This document shows positions 1-7,313 of a DNA stretch of 64,000 nucleotides, piece after piece (the first letter of the stretch is position 1; every line of letters starts with the position of its first letter). The notes beneath the pieces are model-generated. The model did no database searches and had not been told where the DNA came from. It saw only the letters and a program-made list of their open reading frames with translations. The stretch comes from Rhizobium sp. Leaf306 (GTDB taxonomy: Bacteria; Pseudomonadota; Alphaproteobacteria; Rhizobiales; Rhizobiaceae): contig NZ_LMNX01000003.1 in NCBI RefSeq assembly GCF_001423425.1, positions 965,577 through 1,029,576 of the forward strand, read 5' to 3'. The position numbers were made by a program, and so were the translations under genes.

Positions 1-1
1 C

Positions 2-52
2 AACTACAGCCGCTGGCTTGAAATCCGCGTGCAATCCCGGAGCTATCGATGA
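2..52 (+). CDS. C-terminal end of an ABC importer permease (5' partial)
   Basis: An open frame enters from the left edge and encodes about 16 residues (ending WLEIRVQSRSYR) before TGA at 50-52. The stop overlaps the ATG of the next gene as ATGA at 49-52. That coupling, together with the polar amino-acid ATPase downstream, makes this the tail of an HisM/GlnP-type inner-membrane permease. Only the tail is visible, so the assignment rests on context. Confidence 0.6.
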   Translation, partial: NYSRWLEIRVQSRSYR

Positions 53-765
53 CCGTGAATGACCTGAACGCTATCGAAGTGGCCGCCCTCGACAAATGGT
101 ATGGCAGCTTCCACGTCCTGAAGAGCATCGACCTTACCGTGGCGGCCGGCGAGCGGATCGTCGTATGCGGTCCATCCGGCTCCGGGAAATCCACTCTCAT
201 CCGCTGCATCAACCGGCTGGAAGAGCACCAGCGGGGCAGTATTTCGGTCAATGGCATCACGCTTGGCGACAGCGTCAAGAACCTGGATGCGATCCGGCGG
301 GAGGTCGGGATGGTGTTCCAGCACTTCAACCTCTTCCCGCATCTGACCGTCAAGGAGAACTGCGCCCTGCCGCAGATCCTGGCCCGCGGAAAACGTCGAC
401 GAGACAAGGTGCGGATCCCCGAACAGGCCGACAAATACCCCGGTCAGCTGTCCGGAGGGCAGCAGCAGCGCGTGGCGATCGCAAGGGCGCTTTGCATGAC
501 GCCGAAGGTCATGCTGTTCGACGAGCCAACCTCGGCTCTCGATCCGGAGATGGTGAAAGAGGTTCTCGACACAATGGTCACGCTTGCAGAAGAAGGGATG
601 ACCATGATCGTCGTCACCCATGAGATGGGCTTCGCACGAAAGGTGGCAGACCGTGTCGTGTTCATGGAAGCAGGAGAGGTGATCGAGGTCAATGAGCCCA
701 ACGCGTTCTTCGACACTCCCTCGCATGATAGCACGCGGCGATTTTTGGCGAATATCATGCACTGA
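49..765 (+). CDS. Polar amino-acid ABC transporter ATP-binding protein (GlnQ/AapP-like) with internal shortening
   Basis: This is the cytoplasmic ATPase that energises a polar amino-acid importer. Walker A (GPSGSGKS) lies near residue 44, the Q-loop (VFQHFNLFPH) near 89, the signature LSGGQQQRVAIARAL near 133 and Walker B (VMLFDEPTSALDP) near 154, with the H-loop VVTHEMGFA near 190. The start overlaps the upstream permease stop as ATGA. In the family, the linker between the Q-loop region and VRIPEQ normally carries an amphipathic helix of about 18 residues. Here LARG is followed almost directly by KRRRDKVRIPEQ, so about 11-13 residues seem to be missing without a frameshift. All catalytic motifs remain. 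The family call is firm; whether the shortened protein still works is open. Confidence 0.92.
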   Translation: MTVNDLNAIEVAALDKWYGSFHVLKSIDLTVAAGERIVVCGPSGSGKSTLIRCINRLEEHQRGSISVNGITLGDSVKNLDAIRREVGMVFQHFNLFPHLTVKENCALPQILARGKRRRDKVRIPEQADKYPGQLSGGQQQRVAIARALCMTPKVMLFDEPTSALDPEMVKEVLDTMVTLAEEGMTMIVVTHEMGFARKVADRVVFMEAGEVIEVNEPNAFFDTPSHDSTRRFLANIMH

Positions 766-828
766 ATGTGTCACCGCCAAACGTACAAACGGATCGGAGG
801 CGCGCCGACACAGACCGTCCGATCGGCC

Positions 829-892
829 GCCTTGAAAGGAATCGAACCTACGACCCACTCCTCACTAATGAATTGAAAGCTCTCTGTTGCCC
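829..892 (-). pseudogene. Degenerate tRNA-like fragment (remnant a)
   Basis: On the plus strand CTTGAAAGGAATCGAACCTA resembles the complement of a tRNA acceptor and T-arm, with the loop AATCGAA. It continues into CCCACTCCTCACTAATGAA, like a decayed anticodon arm. The T-stem no longer pairs and no complete cloverleaf forms, so this is a relic, perhaps an old integration target. Similar fragments occur at about 5932, 17571, 29788 and 42543. Confidence 0.4.
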
Positions 893-1068
893 AATTTGCA
901 CCTTTGAGTTGCCATTGAAAGCGACCTCCTCAACTTCGGAAGTATCACGCACGGGGCACGGCTAGTCAGGATGCATTAGCGCAAAATAGCTGTTACAAAG
1001 TTAGCCATCGGGTTAACCCATCGGCAATCGCGGCGTGCATATGGTAGTCCCCGTCCCTCGGTCTGAAG

Positions 1069-1782
1069 ATGGGACACATTGGGAGCGGCAGCTACATGAT
1101 CCCCGAGCGCGTCCTAGAACTTGCCTTTGCACCGCTAGTTCTGCTTATTGGCTTCGGAGTTGTGTACTGGGCGAGTCCTCCGACTACGCTCAACCCCCTC
1201 TGCACTTACGTGAGCCAATATGAGCTCCAAGGCACAATCAGGGTCGGCGGCGAGGTCCTGCACTCGACCGTCTATCGACAGCGGAGCATCTCAAGACGGT
1301 GGGTAGCAACAATCAACTATGGGGGCTGCCTGCAGAGATACGGCACGTTGCTCTCCTTCAAGGCGCGCGACGGGCGAGTTTTCCTTGTTCCGACGGAGTT
1401 ATGCGGGCTCGCGGAGCGCGTGCTTCTCGACATCGGAAAGGTTGACGTGCTGAGGACCTGCAGTGCCAAACTCGGAAAGCTGAGTAGGCAGCGCGAGAAA
1501 TACGGCTATGTCGTGTCTACAGCCGACAACCCCACGTCTTGGTCTCCGTTCGAACTAGCGGCGAACGGTCCGATCACCATCGTGTCCATGCTGGCAACTG
1601 CCACAAAAAAATGGCCGGGGGACGACCTCGAAAGCGTGGCACCGAACCTCCTGAAGACACAGTTCGTATTCGACTCGAGCTGGTGGAACAGTCCAGCGCG
1701 TTTCGTCTTGCGCGGCGAGAAGCGTACTTTTCGGGCGACCAAACTGGATATCGGCACCGGGCTACGGGAGACTGTCCGGTGA
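1069..1782 (+). CDS. Membrane-anchored hypothetical protein
   Basis: I do not recognise a family. The protein is 237 residues from ATG 1069. ATG 1096, preceded by GGGAG at 1081, is an equally good start and gives a protein beginning MIPERVLELAF. A single hydrophobic segment (LAFAPLVLLIGFGVVYWA) near the N-terminus is followed by a soluble part of about 190 residues, probably periplasmic. The stop overlaps the GTG start of the next gene as GTGA at 1779-1782, so the two are translationally coupled and probably work together. There is no transposon gene next to them. Function unknown. Confidence 0.6.
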   Translation: MGHIGSGSYMIPERVLELAFAPLVLLIGFGVVYWASPPTTLNPLCTYVSQYELQGTIRVGGEVLHSTVYRQRSISRRWVATINYGGCLQRYGTLLSFKARDGRVFLVPTELCGLAERVLLDIGKVDVLRTCSAKLGKLSRQREKYGYVVSTADNPTSWSPFELAANGPITIVSMLATATKKWPGDDLESVAPNLLKTQFVFDSSWWNSPARFVLRGEKRTFRATKLDIGTGLRETVR

Positions 1783-2324
1783 AGTTCGTCTTGCGCGTCG
1801 TACTATGCATCATCGCCTTGCCGATCATACTGATTTCCTACACAATTATTTCCGCTCAATTAGCCAAGCCTGCCCACCTGGACCCAGACATGTTTAAGCC
1901 GATCGGCCTGCGGATCGAGGGGCCCTTCTCTGGAGAACCAATCAAGGTTCGCGGCTATGGTTCAGGTCGGATACAAACCTATAATCTCGAAGAGGACCTC
2001 CGGCCGATTCTTGGAGAAATGGGGCTGGAATATCTGAACGCGTTGAAGCCGTTCCGAGGTGGAGACGATGGGTATTCGCCCTGGATAGCAGGTCCGCTCG
2101 ATCCCGCCAAAGTGGCTTCGTCCTTTCCAGTAAATGCGAGCATTCTCGCCGGAATGACGAAGAACTGCCCTATGACCTGGGAGGGCCCGGACCCCTCCTG
2201 CGTTTCTCGCCAGGCCATCCTCACAAAGCCGAACGTCTACTACGCTTATGGCGCGGGCCGGATCGCCATCGTTGATCCCACCCAGCCATACCTCCAGGTC
2301 GTGTATATTGAACCCTATCCATAA
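1779..2324 (+). CDS. Membrane-anchored hypothetical protein, partner of the preceding gene
   Basis: The start is the GTG inside the GTGA overlap with the upstream stop, giving 181 residues. A longer open frame reaches back to 1539 but lies inside the upstream gene. The N-terminus KFVLRVVLCIIALPIILISY is a signal anchor or signal peptide. The rest is soluble and contains cysteines (NCPMTW, PSCVSR), which fits export. It ends with repeated aromatic residues (PYLQVVYIEPYP). No family is recognised. The overlap and the shared layout of one N-terminal hydrophobic segment plus an exported domain suggest a two-protein envelope unit. Confidence 0.6.
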   Translation: MKFVLRVVLCIIALPIILISYTIISAQLAKPAHLDPDMFKPIGLRIEGPFSGEPIKVRGYGSGRIQTYNLEEDLRPILGEMGLEYLNALKPFRGGDDGYSPWIAGPLDPAKVASSFPVNASILAGMTKNCPMTWEGPDPSCVSRQAILTKPNVYYAYGAGRIAIVDPTQPYLQVVYIEPYP

Positions 2325-2725
2325 CGACTCATTGCTGGGTGACAACACAGCTAACGTCCAAGACGCCTGCTGCATGAAGTACCCGCGTCAAAAATCTTGC
2401 AGCGCAGCTACATTCCACTTTCATTTCTTCCCTCGCAGCATCGATATAACCTTCTAAGATACCAGCGTTAGCATGACCGCCAGAACGCGGTTTTTCTGCA
2501 TAGCAACCGCCAGCTCATTAGAAGTCGGCGGTAGGTCGGCTTTCGGCGCAAGCGGTCGTCGGCGTTGAAGTTATCCCGCCCACGATGAATGGGAACCCTA
2601 TGCATCCCCCCGACACTTCATAGGGACCGTTGTCGCAGCCGACCAATCCAGTATTTTCCATCGTCACGTGTCGTTTTGCATTTAACCGTGGGATTCTGCC
2701 CCCTAATAGTTTCAACAAGTTAGCC

Positions 2726-2967
2726 TGGCGCTTAATTTGAGACTTGGCACTTAACTTGAGATTCCATCTTGGAATTTGGCACTTAATGTGAGATTCACCG
2801 CCAGGAAAAGATGGCTGTTTACGGCCACGCCTCAATGAGAAAATGACCTATATTACAGATGGATATCGCCGCGCAGGAAGGCGTTTTGCATGGAAAATCA
2901 CACCGACTAATCTCAAATTAGGTGCCATCACCAGTCTGAATGAGCGCATTCTCACATTTAAATGCCA
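2726..2967. repeat. Cluster of 19-bp repeats in direct and inverted orientation (IS21-like ends, element deleted)
   Basis: Five copies of a TGGC-CTTAA-TGAGA-type repeat are visible. Three are direct, at 2726-2744 (TGGCGCTTAATTTGAGACT), 2745-2763 (TGGCACTTAACTTGAGATT) and 2777-2795 (TGGCACTTAATGTGAGATT). Two are inverted, at 2909-2927 and 2949-2967. Arrays of subterminal repeats facing each other are typical of IS21-family ends, where the transposase binds several sites. Only about 110 bp lies between the arrays, so this would be an internally deleted, non-autonomous derivative. The repeats are seen directly; the IS21 assignment is inference. Confidence 0.5.
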
Positions 2968-3439
2968 AACGACAGCTTGGATACGCCGCTCGTCAGACCC
3001 GGAGACTTTTGCCGAAGCTGTAGTCGTTGACAGTGCAATGCACGCCATCACCGAAAAAATACACGCCTTCAAACATGTGGCCATTATCGCCGCCCCTCCC
3101 GCTATAGTCGCTCATAGGGACTGCCGATTGTGACCCAATGACGGCTTCGGGGCCCTGACCGCCACTGCGCCGATGCGCCGATGCGCCAAAAGCGGCCGAT
3201 GGCGGCGACCGTCATCACAACTCGCACAACCCACTTATCGACGAACGCTACTTTCCTACCACGCGTCAACATATTTGATTTGCTGCCATATTGCGTTGTC
3301 GCCTAGCACTAATACTGAACCGTCAACGTCGAATTTAAAAGTCCATGCGAGTCTTAACGTCCGCTCCGGGCCGGAAACGGACCTTTCTGTCTTGGAAGCC
3401 GGGCTCGGATTAAGCTGCCATAGAGCGTGGCAGCTCTTT

Positions 3440-3660
3440 GGACAGCAATCCGACCAGACCACGCTTGCGCACCGTCAGCTTCTCCTCCCGATAGAGACGT
3501 CGAAGCTTCTTCAAGTTCATGACGATCCCTGCCGGTCCAGCATCACATGGATGCGCCGATACCCGAAGCGTCGGCGCTCGGGCGCCACTTTCTTCATCGC
3601 CTCGCGGATGGACGTACGCCCCAGCATCTCCTGCATTTTGTTCCGTGTTTGTCTGAGCAA
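3440..3660 (-). pseudogene. IS3-family transposase (OrfB) remnant with a frameshift
   Basis: Read on the minus strand, one frame encodes EAMKKVAPERRRFGYRRIHV followed by MLDRQG and then a stop. A second frame continues as GIVMNLKKLRRLYREEKLTV followed by RKRG. Together these match the HTH_21 region of IS3-type transposases, where FGYRRIH precedes a LYREE...VRKR helix. The frames join if one base is restored near 3525. The coding similarity stops just after RKRG, and no catalytic DDE core is present. It is a short decayed relic. Confidence 0.65.
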
Positions 3661-3965
3661 CCTTTTTTAGCTGTTGCAAGTATGCCGCACCTCACGGCTC
3701 AGGCGAAAATTTTGCCCGTTTGACTTGGCCTGCGCGTCCAATCGATCTAGGGTTTATTATTATCAACACGGTTTTGGGGAGTTTTTGATGGCTGTTTTTT
3801 CCAACTCCCCAGCGGCTTCCGCGAATATCGCCTGAAGCCTGCAGCGTTTTCTCACGCCCAGAACCTGATGAAGTGGCGATAAGCCCCTCTTCAACCGTTC
3901 CTCACCAAATCATTTTGCGCGAAAATATTTCTCTGTGAAGGAGCCGGCGAAGGCCGGATACATCA

Positions 3966-5786
3966 ATGGCATTTGGTTTCAAATCTCGCCGTGGCGGAGC
4001 TTTTCGCAGTGTTTTCCGTTATTGCTGGGCTCATTGGAAGCGCCAGCCTTGCCGCGCGTCCTTCATGTTGTCTACAGTCATGCTGTCAACACTCGCGGAT
4101 GTTCTAACGCCCCTATTTTCCGGTCGGCTGGTCGATGCCGTGGTATCCGGGGAAGCGAGCGATGCCACAACATGGAACAATGCGGTCAACGCGTTTTGCT
4201 GGCTTATGGTGCTTTCGATCGGCGCCGTCGTTCTACGGCATGCGACGTTCACCGCCATCATAGGCTTCACTCTGAAGTCGATGTCTGAGATTGCCGCAGA
4301 CTCCTTCGCCCATATCCAGCGGTTTTCGAGCGACTGGCATGCCAACAGCTTTGCGGGGTCTACTGTCCGTAAGGTGACGCGCGGCATGTGGGCGCTTGAC
4401 GTCCTCAATGACACCGTCTTCGTAGCGCTGTTCCCGTCGCTGGTGATGCTCATCGGCTCGACGATTCTAATGACATGGTACTGGCCGATGATGGGATTGC
4501 TGGTCGGCGCCGGGTCAGTCTTCTTCATCGTGTTCACCGCGGTCATGGCATTGCGCTATGTTGCGCCGATGGCAAGCATGGCCAATAACTGGGATACGCG
4601 CCTTGGCGGCGCGCTCGCCGATGCAGTGACCTGCAATGCGGTCGTTAAGGCCTTTGGCGCCGAAGACCGGGAAGACGAGCGTCTTTCCCGGGTCACTCGC
4701 AAGTGGCAAGATCGCACAAGGCGCACCTGGACGCGGGGCACCCTGAATGGCACGTCCCAGAATGCGCTGCTCAGCCTGTTGCGTGGCTGCGTGCTGGGTC
4801 TTGCCCTCTGGCTCTGGGCCAATGGGATGGCAAACGCTGGCGACATCACCTTCGTCCTTACCGCGTTTTTCATTCTGCAGGGCTATCTGCGCGAAATCGG
4901 CATGCATATCCGCAACCTGCAACGCTCGGTCAACGATATGGAGGAGCTTGTCACCATCCATGCCCAGCCTTTGGGCGTGGAAGATGTTACAGGCGCGCCA
5001 GATCTCGAGGTGAAGGCTGGCCTGATCACGTTCGATCGCGTCACTTTCCACTACGGCAATCACCATGCTCCGCTCTACAATGATTTTTCGGTCACCATCA
5101 AGCCTGGCGAACGGGTGGGTCTCGTCGGCCATTCCGGCTCGGGAAAGACGACTTTCATCAAGCTGATCCAGCGCCTGCATGACATCAACAGCGGAATGGT
5201 TTCGATCGACGGGCAGGATATTTCCAAGGTGACGCAGACATCTCTTCGCCGCCAGATCGCCATCGTGCAGCAGGAACCGATCCTGTTTCACCGCTCGCTT
5301 GCGGAAAATATCGCCTATGCGAGACCAACTGCTACGCAGGCAGATATCAAGACGGCTGCGCGGCTCGCCAGCGCCCATGACTTCATAGAAGCGCTGCCGA
5401 AAGGCTATGCGACGCTTGTCGGCGAACGCGGCATCAAACTTTCCGGTGGCGAACGGCAACGCATCGCTATTGCCCGGGCATTCCTGGCAAACGCACCTAT
5501 CCTGATCCTCGACGAGGCGACCTCAAGCCTCGATTCAGAATCGGAAATGCTCATTCAAGAGGCAATGGAAAAGCTAATGGAGGGCCGCACAACGCTCGTC
5601 GTCGCTCACAGGCTGTCAACGGTTCGCGCGCTCGATCGGCTGCTAGTCTTTGAACATGGACGTATCGCCGAGGAAGGCACTCATGCAAGCCTTATACAGC
5701 GCAAGAGCGGGATCTATCGTGGACTCTTCGAGTTGCAGGCGCTGGAGCTGACGAAGGGCATCGCAAGCAAAGGGCTGATAGGCTAG
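3966..5786 (+). CDS. ABC exporter, fused membrane and ATPase domains (MsbA/LmrA type)
   Basis: This 606-residue half-transporter carries an N-terminal six-helix membrane domain (about residues 20-330) and a C-terminal ATPase. Walker A GHSGSGKT lies near 388, the Q-loop VQQEPILFHRSLAENIAYA near 440, the signature [16 protein letters not shown] near 491 and Walker B ILILDEATSSLDSE near 513, with the H-loop AHRLSTVRAL. All ATPase motifs are intact, so a functional homodimer exporting a lipid, peptide or drug-like substrate is expected. The substrate cannot be deduced. It stands alone, with mobile-element debris upstream and a recombinase downstream. Confidence 0.92.
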   Translation: MAFGFKSRRGGAFRSVFRYCWAHWKRQPCRASFMLSTVMLSTLADVLTPLFSGRLVDAVVSGEASDATTWNNAVNAFCWLMVLSIGAVVLRHATFTAIIGFTLKSMSEIAADSFAHIQRFSSDWHANSFAGSTVRKVTRGMWALDVLNDTVFVALFPSLVMLIGSTILMTWYWPMMGLLVGAGSVFFIVFTAVMALRYVAPMASMANNWDTRLGGALADAVTCNAVVKAFGAEDREDERLSRVTRKWQDRTRRTWTRGTLNGTSQNALLSLLRGCVLGLALWLWANGMANAGDITFVLTAFFILQGYLREIGMHIRNLQRSVNDMEELVTIHAQPLGVEDVTGAPDLEVKAGLITFDRVTFHYGNHHAPLYNDFSVTIKPGERVGLVGHSGSGKTTFIKLIQRLHDINSGMVSIDGQDISKVTQTSLRRQIAIVQQEPILFHRSLAENIAYARPTATQADIKTAARLASAHDFIEALPKGYATLVGERGIKLSGGERQRIAIARAFLANAPILILDEATSSLDSESEMLIQEAMEKLMEGRTTLVVAHRLSTVRALDRLLVFEHGRIAEEGTHASLIQRKSGIYRGLFELQALELTKGIASKGLIG

Positions 5787-5931
5787 TAGGCGTGCAAGCA
5801 GGCCATTCCCGCACAGGACGATCGCCTCGACAGGCGAGAACCAGGCTCGCGACTGACAGCATTGCTGCATCCCACACAATGTTTGATGTTTAAACGCTTC
5901 ACCGCGACGCAAGGTAGTAAACCTGTATTGG

Positions 5932-5990
5932 TCTTGATGGGGTTCGAACCTATGGCCCGCCAACCGGTAGGCGGCGGGTTGTCCGACATG
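5932..5990 (-). pseudogene. tRNA-like fragment next to the recombinase (remnant d)
   Basis: CTTGATGGGGTTCGAACCTA resembles the complement of a tRNA acceptor/T-arm: ATGGG-GTTCGAA-CCTAT pairs at four of five positions. It is followed by a GC-rich inverted run (CCCGCCAACCGGTAGGCGGCGGG). It lies 45-100 bp before a tyrosine recombinase gene, which is where an attachment site would be expected. No full tRNA can be folded. Confidence 0.35.
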
Positions 5991-6032
5991 AACCATTAAT
6001 TTCAGACAGATAGCAAAAGCCCGTCAATTCTG

Positions 6033-7004
6033 ATGGGGAATACTATGCTGCAAGATATCGTGACGTCCGAGAAAACAGCCTTCTTAGCGCATTGCCGAAA
6101 GGTCAGAGGGCTCAGCAATAACTCAGTGTGTGCATATGAACAGGACATCGCCGCCTTTCTAGCCTTCATCCGACAGGGCGATCAAAAACATGCCCTGAAC
6201 GGCCAATTGGTTCTGGACTATCTCGACCATTTGAAGCGGGAACGAAACCACAAGCACGCGACCATCCGCCGACGGCTGGTGACGCTGCGCGCTTTTGCGA
6301 CCTGGCTGCGCAAAGCTGGCCGTGTCGGAGAAGATCCCTTTGCCGGGCTCGAAATTGACCTCCGTCCTCCCAACCGCCTGCCGCGGCCTGTCGAATGGGT
6401 TGACGTGCGAACAATGTTGAAAGCGGATGGCGGGACTCTTTCCACGGCGTCATCAGGCATGCCCGCATTTTCCAGCGAACTTCATCCGCTATCAAGAACA
6501 ACCGGGCTGGCGATTAAGCTCATGGTATCGACGGGGGTGCGTGTCGGGGAACTCACGCAGATCAAGCTCTCGAACATATCAAATGACGGCTATCGAATAC
6601 GTATTCATGGCAAGGGAAGCAAAGAACGTAATGTCTATATCGGCAATCTGGATCTGCGCACTGAGCTGCAGCATATCAAATGGCAAGCCAGCCGCATCGA
6701 ACATGATGGAGACTACCCTGCTTCTCAACAACCATCGACGACGCCTGACAAGCGCTCAGGCGGAGGCTTCGAATTCTTGCACAAGCCTGCAATCTTGATA
6801 CCCCGAGTGACCCCTCACCGCTTCCGACATTCCGCCGCTACGTTCTTGATCGAAGAGGGAGTGGATATCCGCTTCGTCCAGCGACTTCTCGGGCACGCAA
6901 GTATTGCAACCACAGAAATTTACACCCGCGTCTCGGACACCGCTCTTATGCGAGCCATAAACAATGCCGATACGCTGGGGAAAATGCTCTCCGAGTTCAC
7001 ATAA
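6033..7004 (+). CDS. Tyrosine recombinase/integrase (XerC/D-like)
   Basis: The protein is 323 residues from ATG 6033; ATG 6045, preceded by GGGGAA, would give [18 protein letters not shown]-like core-binding domain (about 10-110) precedes the catalytic domain. Catalytic residues are visible: R170 (STGVRVGEL), K194/K197 (HGKGSKER), H262 and R265 ([10 protein letters not shown]), H288 ([10 protein letters not shown]) and the nucleophile Y297 (EIYTRV). The set is complete, so the enzyme should be active. No arm-binding domain is visible, as in Xer-like recombinases. An imperfect tRNA-like fragment lies just upstream and the large NTPase locus just downstream, which suggests an island recombinase. 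Confidence 0.92.
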   Translation: MGNTMLQDIVTSEKTAFLAHCRKVRGLSNNSVCAYEQDIAAFLAFIRQGDQKHALNGQLVLDYLDHLKRERNHKHATIRRRLVTLRAFATWLRKAGRVGEDPFAGLEIDLRPPNRLPRPVEWVDVRTMLKADGGTLSTASSGMPAFSSELHPLSRTTGLAIKLMVSTGVRVGELTQIKLSNISNDGYRIRIHGKGSKERNVYIGNLDLRTELQHIKWQASRIEHDGDYPASQQPSTTPDKRSGGGFEFLHKPAILIPRVTPHRFRHSAATFLIEEGVDIRFVQRLLGHASIATTEIYTRVSDTALMRAINNADTLGKMLSEFT

Positions 7005-7009
7005 CTCGG
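6991..7009 (+). terminator. Possible hairpin at the end of the recombinase gene
   Basis: CCGAGTT-CACAT-AACTCGG is a perfect 7-bp stem that includes the TAA stop codon. No clear T-run follows, so termination is uncertain. Confidence 0.3.
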
Positions 7010-7198
7010 AATTATGCACCTCTCTGAGTATTCAGACTGCAACGCAAGAGCAACTCCGACAAGCGCGATGACCAAAAGGGAGTTGCAAATCATGAACCAG
7101 CGGTACGTTGTGGCGCAGCGCTTCAGTCGGGCTCAGGAATAAAGGATAACCTACACTGGTGTGAATGCCGTTACTGTGTCGGATAAAGACATTGGCAG

Positions 7199-7225
7199 TT
7201 GACGGAAAGTTTTTCCATTTATGTA
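7199..7225 (+). promoter_or_regulatory. Possible promoter of the large NTPase gene
   Basis: TTGACG at 7199-7204 and TATGTA at 7220-7225 lie about 90 bp before the proposed GTG start. The spacer is 15 bp, shorter than the ideal 17, so this is tentative. Confidence 0.25.
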
Positions 7226-7313
7226 GCCCATAGGAATCTCTAGTGTAGATTCTGGGCAGTTCTACTTGCTACGAAGCTATAACAGGATATTGTCCTCGAC
7301 GTTGGAGGGCCCG

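Larger units (their letters stand above)
2325..3965. other. 1.6-kb gene-poor region with repeat and transposase remnants
   Basis: No convincing complete gene was found on either strand. The identifiable content is a five-copy 19-bp repeat cluster (2726-2967), an IS3-type transposase relic (about 3440-3660) and a 9-bp inverted repeat TGGGGAGTT/AACTCCCCA at 3775-3811. Open frames at 2518-2835 (minus) and 2843-3133 (plus) run across the repeats and look accidental. The region reads as decayed mobile DNA. Confidence 0.6.

Noticed and set aside
768..965. 65-residue open frame on the plus strand
   Set aside because: It runs across the tRNA-like fragment; the peptide (RNRTYDPLLT...) is the familiar spurious translation of tRNA-derived sequence.
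2518..3133. Two opposed open frames (minus 2518-2835, plus 2843-3133)
   Set aside because: Both read through the 19-bp repeat cluster, show no family similarity and lack ribosome sites.
4515..5459. 314-residue antisense open frame inside the ABC exporter
   Set aside because: Mirror of a well-supported coding sequence; no independent motif.
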